A stretch of DNA of 64,000 nt from Sphingomonas adhaesiva (GTDB taxonomy: Bacteria > Pseudomonadota > Alphaproteobacteria > Sphingomonadales > Sphingomonadaceae): positions 124,001-188,000 of the forward strand of contig NZ_NWVC01000001.1 in NCBI RefSeq assembly GCF_002374855.1, given 5' to 3'. Shown one piece after another: positions 1-8,462 of the stretch (positions are counted from its first letter, which is position 1; the number at the start of each line of letters is the position of its first letter). Under the pieces are notes generated by a model. It searched no databases. It worked only from the letters and a program-made list of their open reading frames with translations, and was not told the origin of the DNA. The translations under genes were made by a program, and so were the position numbers.

Positions 1-1
1 G

Positions 2-1015
2 ATCGTCGACGATTCGGCGGTCGCGCGCGCGGTGCTGTCGCGGTTCGTGACGTCGGAGAATCGCTTCGCCCTGGCCGCCGCGGTGCCGGACGCGCGCCGC
101 GCGCTGGAATTCCTGTCGCGCGAGCGGGTCGACCTGATCCTGCTCGACCTGGAGATGCCGCATACCCATGGCATCGACGCGCTGCCGCAGCTGATCGCCG
201 CGGGGCAGGGCGCGCGCGTGCTGGTGGTGTCGAGCGCCGCGGCCGACGGCGCCGCGATGACGATGCGCGCGCTGGCGCTGGGTGCCGCCGACACGCTGGT
301 GAAGCCCGACGCCGGCGCCTTCGCCAGCCGGTTCGGCGAGGTGTTGCTGGCGCGGCTGGACATGCTGACGCGTCCGCCGACATCGGCCGTCGAGGCGCCG
401 CGCCGCGCGATCCACCCGCCGGTACCGCTGCCGGCGTTCGATGCGATCGCGATCGGCGCGTCCACCGGCGGCATCCACGCGCTCGCGTCGTTGCTGGGCG
501 AAGTGCCGGAGGATGTGCGCCAGCCGATCTTCGTGACGCAGCATCTGCCGCCCGCCTTTTCCCCCTATTTCGCCGCCCAGGTACAGATGTCGGCGCGCCG
601 CCCGGCGGCGATCGCCACCGATCGCGCGCGCGCCGTCGCGGGCCAGCTGCTGGTCGCGCCGGGTACCGCGCATCTGACGGTGAGCGGGCGCGCGCCGGAG
701 GATGCGGTGGTGCGCCTGTCGAACGCCACGGTGCCCACGGGCAACCTGCCGTCGGTCGACCCGATGTTCGCCAGCCTGGCGGCGGTCTACGGCCCGCGCC
801 TGCTGGCGATCGTGCTGAGCGGCATGGGACGCGACGGACTGGAGGGCGCGCGGGCGGTACGCGCGGCCGGTGGCACCGTGCTGGTCCAGGATCGCGCGAC
901 ATCGGTGGTATGGGGAATGCCGGGCGCGGTGGCTGACGCCGGGCTGGCGCAGGCGGTCCTGCCGCCCGACGCGCTGGGCCGGTCGATCGCCGCATCGGCG
1001 GGGCGCATCGCATGA
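2..1015 (+). CDS. cheB: Chemotaxis response regulator / protein-glutamate methylesterase CheB (5' end outside window)
   Basis: CheB removes methyl groups from (and deamidates) glutamates of chemoreceptors in the cytoplasm. The reading frame is open from base 2, so the start lies upstream; 337 residues are visible. The fragment opens inside the receiver domain: the acidic pair is at visible residues 3-4 and the phospho-acceptor Asp at about 49 (LLDLEMP). A linker follows, then the methylesterase domain, whose catalytic triad can be read as Ser154 (GASTGG), His181 (TQHLPP) and Asp278 (GMGRDG). All catalytic residues are present, so the protein should be active. Its TGA overlaps the cheR start in an ATGA, so the two antagonistic enzymes are translationally coupled. 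The rest of the chemotaxis operon probably lies upstream. Confidence 0.93.
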   Translation: MVDDSAVARAVLSRFVTSENRFALAAAVPDARRALEFLSRERVDLILLDLEMPHTHGIDALPQLIAAGQGARVLVVSSAAADGAAMTMRALALGAADTLVKPDAGAFASRFGEVLLARLDMLTRPPTSAVEAPRRAIHPPVPLPAFDAIAIGASTGGIHALASLLGEVPEDVRQPIFVTQHLPPAFSPYFAAQVQMSARRPAAIATDRARAVAGQLLVAPGTAHLTVSGRAPEDAVVRLSNATVPTGNLPSVDPMFASLAAVYGPRLLAIVLSGMGRDGLEGARAVRAAGGTVLVQDRATSVVWGMPGAVADAGLAQAVLPPDALGRSIAASAGRIA

Positions 1016-1896
1016 ACATGGCGGTGCCCGCGGCCGACCCGGGATGCGCGCGGCTGCTGGCCGGCCTGCTGGAGCAGCGCACCGGGCAGCGGATCGCGCC
1101 GAACCGCAGCTGGCGGCTGGACACCGCGCTGAAGCCGTTGCTGGCCGGCCTGTCGATCGACGATGTCGCCGAACTGGCCCGGCGGCTGCGCGCGGGACGT
1201 GACGAGGCGCTGGCGGACAAGGTCGTCGACCTGCTGCTGAACCAGGAAACGTCGTTCTTCCGCGATGCCGGGGTGATCGAATCGGCGGTCCAGGCCGTGG
1301 CGGAGCCGCTGGCGGCGGGGATGCCGGTGCATATCTGGTGCGCGGCCTGCGCGACCGGGCAGGAGGCGCTGTCGCTGGCGATGCTGTTCGCGGAGCGCAA
1401 GGCGGCGGAAAACTGGCCGCGGATGCCGGAAATCGTCGCCACCGACGTATCGGGCGCGGCGATCGCGCGGGCGCGGCAGGGCGCCTATTCGCAGTTCGAG
1501 ATCCAGCGCGGCCTGCCGGTCCGCCGGATGATGCAATGGTTTTCGCCCAACGCGGACGGCCTGTGGGCGGCATCCCGGCCGCTGTTGAACGCCGTCACCT
1601 ATCGGCGGCACAATCTGGTCGCGGAACCGCCCCCGGCGGGGCGTTTCGACCTGATCCTGTGTCGCAACGTCCTGTTCTATCTGGTGCCGCGCCTGCGCGG
1701 ACAGGTGCTGGAGCGACTGGCCGGTGCGCTGAAGCCCGGCGGGCTGCTGCTGCTGGGCGCGGGGGAGACGGTGATCGGCCTGTCGGACGAACTGCGCCCC
1801 AGCCGACGCGCGCGCGGCTTCTACGAGGCGAGCGGACATGCCCCGTCGGCACCCGGCGGTGCGGCGGAGGTGGCGTCGGGCGCACAGTCGTCATAA
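1012..1896 (+). CDS. cheR: Chemoreceptor glutamate O-methyltransferase CheR
   Basis: CheR uses S-adenosylmethionine to methylate glutamates on methyl-accepting chemotaxis proteins, setting receptor adaptation against CheB. The 294-residue length matches the family. An N-terminal helical domain carries the NQETSFFRD motif that is characteristic of CheR. It is followed by a Rossmann SAM-binding segment (WCAACATGQEALSLAM) and the LILCRNVLFYL block near the active site. The start overlaps the cheB stop by four bases. A chemoreceptor at 48.7 kb in this window ends in a tail that resembles a CheR-docking pentapeptide, so the two may work together although they are far apart. Confidence 0.93.
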   Translation: MNMAVPAADPGCARLLAGLLEQRTGQRIAPNRSWRLDTALKPLLAGLSIDDVAELARRLRAGRDEALADKVVDLLLNQETSFFRDAGVIESAVQAVAEPLAAGMPVHIWCAACATGQEALSLAMLFAERKAAENWPRMPEIVATDVSGAAIARARQGAYSQFEIQRGLPVRRMMQWFSPNADGLWAASRPLLNAVTYRRHNLVAEPPPAGRFDLILCRNVLFYLVPRLRGQVLERLAGALKPGGLLLLGAGETVIGLSDELRPSRRARGFYEASGHAPSAPGGAAEVASGAQSS

Positions 1897-1900
1897 GGAA

Positions 1901-1930
1901 GCCCCTCGCACGGCAAGGATGCGGGGGGTT
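1901..1930 (+). terminator. Probable terminator hairpin after cheBR
   Basis: A 9-base stem (1902-1910 with 1920-1928, one G-T wobble) closes a 9-base loop just after the cheR stop and is followed by only TT. The lack of a U-run makes intrinsic termination uncertain. Confidence 0.45.
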
Positions 1931-1974
1931 GCGGGCGTGATCGGACGGACACGGGCACAGGATCGGCGCACGCG

Positions 1975-2664
1975 ATGAACTGCGTTGAGATGCCGTCGCC
2001 CAATTTCAACGACCGCCGGCTGCCGATCACGATGATCGTGCTGCATTATACCGGCATGAAGACCGCGCAGGAGGCGATCGACCGGCTGTGCGATCCCGCG
2101 GCCGAGGTATCGGCGCATTACCTGGTCGACGAGGACGGCGCGATCATCCGGCTGGTCGACGACGACAAGCGCGCCTGGCACGCCGGCAAGAGCCACTGGC
2201 GCGACATCGACGACGTCAATTCCGCATCGATCGGGATCGAGATCGTCAATCCCGGCCACGAACATGGCTATCGCCGCTTTCCCGAACCGCAGGTCGATGC
2301 GGTGGTGCGGCTGGTCGCGCACCTGAAGGACCGATACGAGATCACGCGCGGCAACATCGTCGGCCATTCCGACGTGGCGCCGGTGCGCAAGCGCGATCCG
2401 GGCGAGCTGTTTCCGTGGCACCGCCTGTCGCGGCTGCGGCTGGCGCTGCCGCGCCCGACCAAGAACCTGATGGACCCGTTCTGGGGAGAGGCGGCGTTCT
2501 GCCTGGCGCTGGAGCGCTTCGGATACGACGTCAGCGACCGGATGGCCGCGATCATGGCGTTCCAGCGGCGTTTTCGCCCCGAACTGATCGACGGAGAAAT
2601 CGACGCGGAATGTCGCATGATCCTGCTGGCGCTGTTGCTGCCGCGTCCGCAGGGCGACGATTGA
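1975..2664 (+). CDS. N-acetylmuramoyl-L-alanine amidase, AmpD/Amidase_2 type with C-terminal peptidoglycan-binding segment
   Basis: This enzyme cleaves the amide bond between N-acetylmuramic acid and L-alanine in muropeptides. Residues 18-145 form an Amidase_2 domain: MIVLHYTGM supplies the first zinc His, SAHYLVDEDG is the typical substrate-side block, and GHSDVAPVRKRDPG supplies the last zinc His and the catalytic region. The last 60 residues (AIMAFQRRFRPELIDG) look like a peptidoglycan-binding type 1 helix bundle. No signal peptide is visible, so a cytoplasmic AmpD-like recycling role is likely. A second ATG at 1990 gives a protein starting MPSPNFNDRR and may be the true start. It lies between cheR and rnpB and appears to be a single gene. 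Confidence 0.88.
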   Translation: MNCVEMPSPNFNDRRLPITMIVLHYTGMKTAQEAIDRLCDPAAEVSAHYLVDEDGAIIRLVDDDKRAWHAGKSHWRDIDDVNSASIGIEIVNPGHEHGYRRFPEPQVDAVVRLVAHLKDRYEITRGNIVGHSDVAPVRKRDPGELFPWHRLSRLRLALPRPTKNLMDPFWGEAAFCLALERFGYDVSDRMAAIMAFQRRFRPELIDGEIDAECRMILLALLLPRPQGDD

Positions 2665-2706
2665 CGCCGCTTCCCTAACCGGCGCCGGCACGCTAGGGGC
2701 AGGCGC

Positions 2707-3102
2707 GTCAGAGGGCCGGGCGGCCGCGTCATGTAGCGATACATGCCGAGGAAAGTCCGGGCTCCGCGGAACGACGGTGGCGGGTAACGCCCGCCGGCCA
2801 AGGGCGCGAGCCCGCGGTCAGGGACAGTGCAACAGAGAGCAGACGGCCTGGGCCTCGGCCCGGTCAAGGTGAAAGGGTGCGGTAAGAGCGCACCGCGCGC
2901 GCCGGTAACGGCCGCGGCACGGTAAACCCCACCGGGAGCAAGACCGAATAGGGGCGGCATGGGCGCAGCGATGCGTCCGGGGCGTGTTCCCGCCCGCTGC
3001 CCGGGTTGGTTGCTGGAGCGTGTCGGCAACGGCACGCCGAGAGGAATGGTCGCCCATCTTCCTTCGGGGAGTGGACAGAACCCGGCTTACAGGCCCTCTG
3101 AC
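2707..3102 (+). ncRNA. rnpB: RNase P RNA (bacterial type A)
   Basis: RNase P RNA is the catalytic RNA that matures tRNA 5' ends. The ends are fixed by an 11-base perfect P1 helix (2707-2717 pairing with 3092-3102). The conserved box GAGGAAAGTCCGG is at 2748-2760, and the distal ACAGAACCCGGCTTA element is at 3075-3089. About 396 bases fits alphaproteobacterial type A RNAs. Open reading frames on both strands here are shadows of the RNA. The gene runs in the same direction as the amidase and ends about 160 bases before the next gene. Confidence 0.95.
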
Positions 3103-3119
3103 GTTTTCGTTGCCGCTGC

Positions 3120-3220
3120 CCCGTCCGTGTCGCGCGCAGGCGCGGGGCGTGCCCCCGGCCAACTGGTTCGGGCTGCACATCAACAACCCGTCCGTGTCGC
3201 GCGCAGGCGCGGGGCGTGCC
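3120..3220 (+). repeat. Direct repeat, two 34-base copies downstream of rnpB
   Basis: Bases 3120-3153 and 3187-3220 are identical, 67 bases apart. Each copy can form a small hairpin around CGCGC-gcag-GCGCG. They fill most of the gap between rnpB and the next gene. No coding signal is seen. They may process or terminate rnpB transcripts, or be a local duplication. Confidence 0.8.
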
Positions 3221-3263
3221 GCTGCCAGCTGTCCCGATCGCGCCGACATGCTAGGGGCGCGGC

Positions 3264-3584
3264 ATGTCAAAGTCCCATAGCAGCGGCGGCAGCGTCGAGG
3301 TGGATGGTGCCACCTACGACTGGCACCTTCAACGCGAACCGCATCAATCGGATGACGAAGGCTGGAAGGGGATGACGATCGCCCTTCAGCAGCGCGATGC
3401 CCGGCGCGAGGCGTGGGTGGAATTCCCGCCGCCCAAGCGGCTGTTGAAAGGCTTGCCGCGCGGTCGTCTTCCGCTGGACGATGCGACGATCACCCGATGC
3501 GTGCGGGCCGCCCTGTCGGCCGGCTGGGAGCCGGCGACGCGCGGCAAGCCAGTGGTGTTCACGGTCGACGCCGACGGTAACTGA
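3264..3584 (+). CDS. Conserved small hypothetical protein (106 aa)
   Basis: I do not recognise a named family. The product is 106 residues, cytoplasmic by appearance (no signal peptide or membrane segment), and mixed in charge. It has a central segment rich in Trp and charged residues (DEGWKGMTIALQQRD), and its ending resembles a compact alpha/beta fold (AGWEPATRGKPVVFTVD). The ATG at 3264 follows a short GC-rich stretch with no strong ribosome binding site. Codon use is like that of its neighbours, with G or C at third positions, which supports a real gene. It converges on rlmJ, leaving only a 20-base gap. Confidence 0.65.
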   Translation: MSKSHSSGGSVEVDGATYDWHLQREPHQSDDEGWKGMTIALQQRDARREAWVEFPPPKRLLKGLPRGRLPLDDATITRCVRAALSAGWEPATRGKPVVFTVDADGN

Positions 3585-3604
3585 CGCGGCCGGCGGCGGC
3601 GCCG

Positions 3605-4441
3605 TTAGCGCGCGTCGGCCAGCCAGTCCGCGGTGATCGCGCCGCGGTGTCCCTCCGGCGCCAAGGCGGTGCGGAGCGCCTCCAGCAACGGCGGCAGCGC
3701 CTGCGTGAAGGCATAGGGTGGGTTGACGATGAACAGCCCGGCGCCGTTGTAGATGCCGGGCTGATCGGCGTCGTACAGCCAATGTTCGACGACCAGAAAC
3801 TTCGGAATGCGCAGCGCGCGAAGGTGATGCTTCCACCGCTCGTGCGCGGTACGGTCCTTCAGCGGATACCAGATGACCGTCACGCCATGCGCCCATTTGC
3901 GGTGCGCGGCGGCGAGCGTCGCGGTGATGCGGTCGCGCTCGTCGGTCTGTTCATACGGCGGATCGACCACCACGATGCCGCGAGCGGTCCGCGTCGGCAG
4001 CATCGCCAGCCATAATTCATAGGCGTCGCGCTCATGGACCGCGGCGGGTGTGGAGCGCATCGCACCGCGCAATGCGCGGGCGTCCTCGGGATGTCTCTCA
4101 TTCAGGATCAGCACGTCCTGCGGACGCAGCAGCTGCGCCAGGAACCGCGGCGAGCCGGGGTAGAGACGCGGTTCCGGCCCGACGTTCACCGCCCGGACGG
4201 CGGCGCGATAGTCGTCCAGCAGCGGGTTGGCGTCGGCAAAGGCGCGCAGCACGCCATGTGCCGCCTCGCCGGTGCGTAGCGCCTGTTCGCCGCCAAGGTC
4301 GTACAGCCCGCAGCCGGCATGGGTGTCGATCAGGGTCAAGGCGCCCGGCTTTTGCTGCAGCGCGCGGACAAGCTCGATCAGCAGGCGGTGCTTCACGACG
4401 TCGGCACTGTTGCCGGCATGGAAGGAGTGGCGGTAATTCAT
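3605..4441 (-). CDS. rlmJ: 23S rRNA (adenine-2030-N6)-methyltransferase RlmJ
   Basis: RlmJ methylates N6 of A2030 in 23S rRNA, acting on the naked RNA. The 278-residue product matches the family length (about 280). It begins MNYRHSFHAGNSADVVKH, a signature of RlmJ (formerly YhiR/ComJ). The SAM-binding segment is LIDTHAGCGLYDL, and the N6-adenine methyltransferase catalytic motif is DPPYEQ. The start codon overlaps the stop of the upstream pseudouridine synthase gene (ATGA at 4438-4441). Two enzymes that modify 23S rRNA are therefore made from one message. Confidence 0.93.
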   Translation of the reverse strand: MNYRHSFHAGNSADVVKHRLLIELVRALQQKPGALTLIDTHAGCGLYDLGGEQALRTGEAAHGVLRAFADANPLLDDYRAAVRAVNVGPEPRLYPGSPRFLAQLLRPQDVLILNERHPEDARALRGAMRSTPAAVHERDAYELWLAMLPTRTARGIVVVDPPYEQTDERDRITATLAAAHRKWAHGVTVIWYPLKDRTAHERWKHHLRALRIPKFLVVEHWLYDADQPGIYNGAGLFIVNPPYAFTQALPPLLEALRTALAPEGHRGAITADWLADAR

Positions 4442-5022
4442 GGCCGTTCGAAACCCTGTCGATCAACGCCTGTGCCGGCGTGCGCTTCCTCGAACCGGCC
4501 CGGTGCGATGCCGTCGACCGACCAGTCGCCGATCGACCAGCGGACCAGCCGCAGCGTGGGCAGCCCGACCGCCGCCGTCATCCTGCGGACCTGCCGGTTG
4601 CGCCCTTCGCGGATGGTGATGCGCAGCCAGCTGTCGGGAATGAGCCTTCGCTCCCGGATCGGCGGCGTGCGCGGCCACACGTCCGGCGCGTCGATGCGCG
4701 CGACATCGGCAGGCAGCGTCATGCCGTCCTTGAGCCGGACGCCCTGCCGCAGGCGCGCCAGTTCCTGTTCCTTCGGATCGCCTTCGACCTGGACGAGATA
4801 GGTCTTGGGCATTTTGAAGCGCGGGTCGGCGATGCGCGCCTGCAACCGCCCGTCATCGCACAACAGCAGCAACCCCTCGCTGTCGCGATCGAGCCGCCCG
4901 GCAGGATAGACGCCCTTTACGTCGATGAAGTCCGACAGGGTCGACCGGACGGTCGGCGAACCACGGTCGGTGAATTGCGACAGAACGCCGAAGGGTTTGT
5001 TGAACAGCAGCAGCCGGGCCAT
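4438..5022 (-). CDS. rluE: 23S rRNA pseudouridine synthase, RluE-like (RsuA/RluB/E/F family)
   Basis: This enzyme isomerises a uridine in 23S rRNA to pseudouridine; E. coli RluE acts at U2457. The product starting MARLLLFNKPFGVLSQF (ATG at 5022) is 194 residues. A longer frame extends to 5139, but its extra 39 residues overlap the divergent J-domain gene and look non-coding. The catalytic Asp sits in the GRLDRDSEGLLLL motif. The C-terminal block IREGRNRQVRRMTAAVGLP is typical of RsuA-family enzymes. No S4 domain precedes the catalytic domain, which favours RluE over RsuA, RluB or RluF. It is translationally coupled to rlmJ. Confidence 0.88.
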   Translation of the reverse strand: MARLLLFNKPFGVLSQFTDRGSPTVRSTLSDFIDVKGVYPAGRLDRDSEGLLLLCDDGRLQARIADPRFKMPKTYLVQVEGDPKEQELARLRQGVRLKDGMTLPADVARIDAPDVWPRTPPIRERRLIPDSWLRITIREGRNRQVRRMTAAVGLPTLRLVRWSIGDWSVDGIAPGRFEEAHAGTGVDRQGFERP

Positions 5023-5132
5023 CGCCGGCTCATATCGCCGGGCGGCGGCCATGTCTTCCGGCGCGTGCCGCGACAGCGGGCCACCCGTTGCACGCTTGGC
5101 GAGTGCGGCGCGCGCTCCTATGTGCGGGAGGA

Positions 5133-5681
5133 ATGGCACGTATTCCCTCCCGATCGAACGACTGGGGCTTTCCCCGCTGGCGCGGCTATGGCGCCAACCG
5201 GGAAGCGACGACCGTGCGGTTGTGCGACCGCCACGGGTGCGAGGAACCGGGCGACTGCCCCGCGCCGAAATCCCCCAACAGCCCGGACCGCTGGTATTTC
5301 TGCCAGACTCACGCCGCCGAATACAATCGCGGCTGGAACTACTTCGAGGGGCTGTCGGCGGAGGAAGCCGCGCAGCGCGAGGCGGACGAGCGGCGCGATG
5401 CCGGCGGCTTCACCCAGTCGCGTCATCAGCAATGGGCCGGGCCGGGCGACGGCACCCGCTCACGCGACGAGATGCGCGCGCTGGAGGTGCTGGAGCTGGA
5501 GGTCGACGCGACGTTCGACGACGTGAAGCTGGCGTGGCGGCGGCTGGCCAAGTCGCATCACCCCGACGTGCGCCCCGGCGACGCGGATGCCGCGGCGCGC
5601 TTCCATGCGATCCAGGCGGCGTACGAGGTGCTGCGCAGCGCCGAGGACGCGCGCACCTGGCGCCCCGGGCCGGCGGAATGA
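5133..5681 (+). CDS. J-domain protein with N-terminal Cys/His cluster
   Basis: This 182-residue product carries a C-terminal J domain (about residues 115-180) with the HPD tripeptide at 143-145, which is needed to stimulate DnaK ATPase activity. Before it are four cysteines and several histidines (CDRHGCEEPGDC, then FCQTHAAEYN). They are spaced as in a small zinc-binding fold and could recognise a client. The start at 5133 follows GGGAGGA closely; an upstream in-frame start at 5088 is possible but overlaps rluE more. The stop overlaps the next start in an ATGA, coupling it to a [2Fe-2S] protein. No membrane segment is seen. The client is unknown. Confidence 0.82.
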   Translation: MARIPSRSNDWGFPRWRGYGANREATTVRLCDRHGCEEPGDCPAPKSPNSPDRWYFCQTHAAEYNRGWNYFEGLSAEEAAQREADERRDAGGFTQSRHQQWAGPGDGTRSRDEMRALEVLELEVDATFDDVKLAWRRLAKSHHPDVRPGDADAAARFHAIQAAYEVLRSAEDARTWRPGPAE

Positions 5682-5998
5682 AGGACCACGTCCGTTCCCA
5701 TTGGGACGCCGCGCTATTGGTGTGCGGCAAATGTTCGAAGAAGATCGGCGGCGGGTTCGGCCCCAGGGGCAAGCGATCGCTGACGAAGGCGCTGCGCGAC
5801 GAACCCGGTTTCGGCAAGGGGCGCAAGGCGGCGATCGGCGTGGTCGAGACGCGCTGCCTGGGCATCTGTCCCAAGGGGGCGGTGACGCTGGTGGACAGTC
5901 GCCGGCCCGGACGCTGGCGGATCGTGCCCGCGGGCGCGGACGTCACCGCGCTGACGCAGCTATTGGATCAGGAGGCGGTGTCCCAGGCGGCGGAATGA
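5678..5998 (+). CDS. Thioredoxin-like (2Fe-2S) ferredoxin domain protein
   Basis: A 106-residue protein resembling the thioredoxin-fold [2Fe-2S] ferredoxins. Two cysteines occur early (LLVCGKCSKK) and two late (RCLGICPKGAV), the four-Cys pattern expected to hold one cluster. It likely carries electrons in the cytoplasm; the partner is not evident. The ATG at 5678 overlaps the J-domain stop, so the two are co-translated. That pairing suggests, but does not prove, that the co-chaperone helps assemble or protect an iron-sulfur protein. A much longer frame upstream of this ATG is a shadow of rluE and the J-domain gene. Confidence 0.8.
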   Translation: MKDHVRSHWDAALLVCGKCSKKIGGGFGPRGKRSLTKALRDEPGFGKGRKAAIGVVETRCLGICPKGAVTLVDSRRPGRWRIVPAGADVTALTQLLDQEAVSQAAE

Positions 5999-6058
5999 CG
6001 CCCCCGGGATGATCCGCCGCGGGATGGCGGGGGGCGGTGCGATGCGCTACACGGCGCC

Positions 6059-7099
6059 ATGCTTCAGGCCAGTTCCGGATACTCCGTTTCCGCCCGTCCC
6101 GCGACCGTCGCGCGGTGGCTGTACATGGTCGCGGCGCTGATCGTCGCGATGGTGATCGTCGGCGGGATCACCCGGCTGACCGAATCGGGGCTGTCGATCA
6201 CGCAATGGAAACCGATCAGCGGCATCGTGCCCCCGCTGAACGATGCGCAATGGCAGGCCGAATTCGCCAATTACCAGCGCATTCCGGAATATCAGGAACT
6301 GAACCGCGGCATGACGCTGGCAGGGTTCAAGGCGATCTTCTTCTGGGAATATGTCCACCGGCTGCTGGGGCGGGTGATCGGCCTGGCGTTCGCCCTGCCG
6401 CTGATCTGGTTCGCGGTGCGGCGGCGGATCCCGCGCGGCTATGGCTGGCGGCTGACCGCGCTGCTGGCGCTGGGCGGGCTGCAGGGGGCGATCGGCTGGT
6501 GGATGGTCGCCAGCGGCCTGTCGGTGCGTACCGACGTCAGCCATGTGCGGCTGGCGGTGCATCTGGGGACCGCGCTGTTCATCCTGGCGGGGATCGTGTG
6601 GACCGCGCGCGACCTGCGCGTACTGGCCCGCAACCCGCTGGCGCGGCCCGCGCGGCTGCGCGGCGTGGCGGTGGTGGCGCTGGCGGCGCTGGCGGTCCAG
6701 ATCGTGTTCGGGGCGTTCACCGCCGGGCTGGACGCGGGCTATGCCTTTGCCAGCTGGCCGCTGATGGGCGACGCGCTGTTCCCGGCGAACGTGCCGATGC
6801 TGGCCCCGGCATGGACCAATGCGGTCGACAATCCGGTGGTTGTGCAGTTCATCCACCGCTGGCTGGCGTTCGCCGCCGCGGGGGCGCTGGTGTGGCTGGC
6901 GGTGCGGGCGCGCCGGGCAGGCGCGCCGGGCGTGGCGGCGGCGGTCGTCGCGCTGGTGGCGGCGCAGATCGTGCTGGGGATCGCGACGCTGCTGACGGGC
7001 GTGCAGATCGTCGTCGCGGTCGCGCATCAGGCGAATGCCGCGCTGCTGCTGATCGCGGCGGTATCGGCGGCGCATGTGGTGGGCCGCCGCCCGGCATGA
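6059..7099 (+). CDS. ctaA: Heme A synthase (CtaA/Cox15)
   Basis: CtaA oxidises the C8 methyl of heme O to a formyl group, making heme A for cytochrome aa3 oxidases, in the inner membrane. The 346-residue product has about eight hydrophobic segments. Diagnostic Cox15 blocks are GGITRLTESGLSITQWKP near the N-terminus, WEYVHRLLGR with a heme-ligand His, HLGTALFILAG, FIHRWLAF and AHQANAALLL, each with a His in the expected membrane position. Proteobacterial type: the paired cysteines of Bacillus CtaA are absent. The stop overlaps the next gene's ATG. Confidence 0.95.
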   Translation: MLQASSGYSVSARPATVARWLYMVAALIVAMVIVGGITRLTESGLSITQWKPISGIVPPLNDAQWQAEFANYQRIPEYQELNRGMTLAGFKAIFFWEYVHRLLGRVIGLAFALPLIWFAVRRRIPRGYGWRLTALLALGGLQGAIGWWMVASGLSVRTDVSHVRLAVHLGTALFILAGIVWTARDLRVLARNPLARPARLRGVAVVALAALAVQIVFGAFTAGLDAGYAFASWPLMGDALFPANVPMLAPAWTNAVDNPVVVQFIHRWLAFAAAGALVWLAVRARRAGAPGVAAAVVALVAAQIVLGIATLLTGVQIVVAVAHQANAALLLIAAVSAAHVVGRRPA

Positions 7100-7851
7100 G
7101 GCGATCGGCATGGCTGGCGATGGCGGCTTTCCTTGCCGCCGCGCCCGCCGATGCGCGCTTCGCACCCGCTGCCGGCGCCTATCGGCTGGAACGGATCGAG
7201 GAGCGCGACGACGGGCGGCAGGTACGCCGCTTCGCGACGACGCGCATCGTGACGTTCGCGCGTCACGGCGCCGGCTATACCGCGACGATGCGGATCGTGC
7301 CCGACAGCGTCGCGGGCGACGACGGCTATCGCGCGGTACAGCGCGCGATGGCGGCGGTGCCGGTGGAGGTCGAGCTGGACCGCGAGGGGCGGCTGACCGG
7401 CGTGCGCGATCGCGACGGGGCATGGGCGCGCTTGCGCGCCGCGCTGTCGGCGATCGGGACGGCGAACGCCGCGGCGCTGCGGCTGCACGACGCGGTGCCC
7501 GCCGCGCAGCGCGACATCATCCTGGCCGAGCCGCTGACCGCGGCGATTGCGGCGGACCTGACGTCGCGCAAGCCGGGTGAGCGTCCCGTCACGCTGCCAT
7601 ATGCGCGCCATGACGGCACGTCGGGCCGGGCGAGCGGGGTGGAGACGACCGAGGTCATCGGCAACGCGATCATCGTCGCGACGGATGTCGCCGGGGCGGA
7701 CGGCCAGGCCGTGTTCGCGCTCCGCCGGCGGGTACGCCTCGCGCCACGGTCGGGACTGGCGCAAGAGGTGGTGGAGCAGCGCCGGTCGCGTGACGGCGCG
7801 GCGTCGCTGGTGAAGACCGTCACTCTCCGCCTGACCCCTGTGGTATCATAA
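7096..7851 (+). CDS. Predicted secreted protein of unknown function (251 aa)
   Basis: The ATG at 7096 overlaps the ctaA stop. The product begins with a clear Sec signal peptide (MRRSAWLAMAAFLAAAPADA, likely cut after ADA). The rest has no Cys and no membrane segment. It alternates basic and hydrophobic residues, suggesting a beta-rich fold. I do not recognise a family. It is co-transcribed with heme A synthase, so a periplasmic role linked to respiration is possible, but nothing in the sequence shows it. Confidence 0.7.
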   Translation: MRRSAWLAMAAFLAAAPADARFAPAAGAYRLERIEERDDGRQVRRFATTRIVTFARHGAGYTATMRIVPDSVAGDDGYRAVQRAMAAVPVEVELDREGRLTGVRDRDGAWARLRAALSAIGTANAAALRLHDAVPAAQRDIILAEPLTAAIAADLTSRKPGERPVTLPYARHDGTSGRASGVETTEVIGNAIIVATDVAGADGQAVFALRRRVRLAPRSGLAQEVVEQRRSRDGAASLVKTVTLRLTPVVS

Positions 7852-7982
7852 TACCCGTCAGGAATGCCCCCGAAATGTTGACTTTCGCGCGGCGCGGCGG
7901 CAATGCGACCGCCAACGGCGCGCATGTCCGGCGGGATGGCGCGTCTTTTTCTTTTCGACGCGAACATAAGGTCTGAAGCCCC

Positions 7983-8462
7983 ATGAAGGCGCTGATGAAG
8001 ACCACCAAGGCGGCCAAGCCGCACGAGGTGGAGAAGAAGTGGCACATCGTCGACGCCACCGACCTGGTGGTCGGCCGCGCCGCAGTGGTGATCGCCAACG
8101 TCCTGCGCGGCAAGCACAAGCCGTCGTTCACCCCGCACGTCGATTGCGGTGACAATGTCATCGTCATCAACGCGGACAAGGTGCGGTTCACCGGCAACAA
8201 GCTGACCGACAAGGTCTATTACAAGCACACCGGCTATGCCGGCGGCATCAAGGGCATCACGCCGCAGAAGGTGCTGGAGGGCAAGTTCCCCGAGCGCGTT
8301 CTGGAAAAGGCCGTGGAGCGCATGATCCCGCGCGGGCCGCTGGGCCGCCAGCAGATGCGCAACCTGCGCATCTTCAAGGGCGCCGAACACCCGCATGAGG
8401 CGCAGAACCCCGAAGTCCTCGACATCGCCGGCATGAGCCGCAAGAACAAGGTGGGCGCATAA
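7983..8462 (+). CDS. rplM: 50S ribosomal protein L13
   Basis: L13 is an early-assembling protein of the large ribosomal subunit. The 159-residue product contains the family blocks [32 protein letters not shown] and [15 protein letters not shown]. It starts slightly longer at the N-terminus than E. coli L13 (142 residues). The gene is followed without a gap by rpsI: its TAA and the next ATG share one base. A possible -35 element TTGACT lies at 7878-7883 in the 130-base leader, but a matching -10 box is not clear. Confidence 0.97.
   Translation: MKALMKTTKAAKPHEVEKKWHIVDATDLVVGRAAVVIANVLRGKHKPSFTPHVDCGDNVIVINADKVRFTGNKLTDKVYYKHTGYAGGIKGITPQKVLEGKFPERVLEKAVERMIPRGPLGRQQMRNLRIFKGAEHPHEAQNPEVLDIAGMSRKNKVGA

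Noticed and set aside
1975..2664. Phage endolysin / prophage remnant
   Set aside because: The amidase lacks phage neighbours (holin, tail or integrase genes) and sits between cheR and rnpB.
2818..3375. Several open frames on both strands across the RNase P region
   Set aside because: They lie on the rnpB RNA and its flanking repeat; the RNA structure explains the conservation.
4048..5526. 492-residue open frame on the plus strand
   Set aside because: It runs antisense through rluE/rlmJ and across the J-domain start; no family features, and the real genes are well supported.
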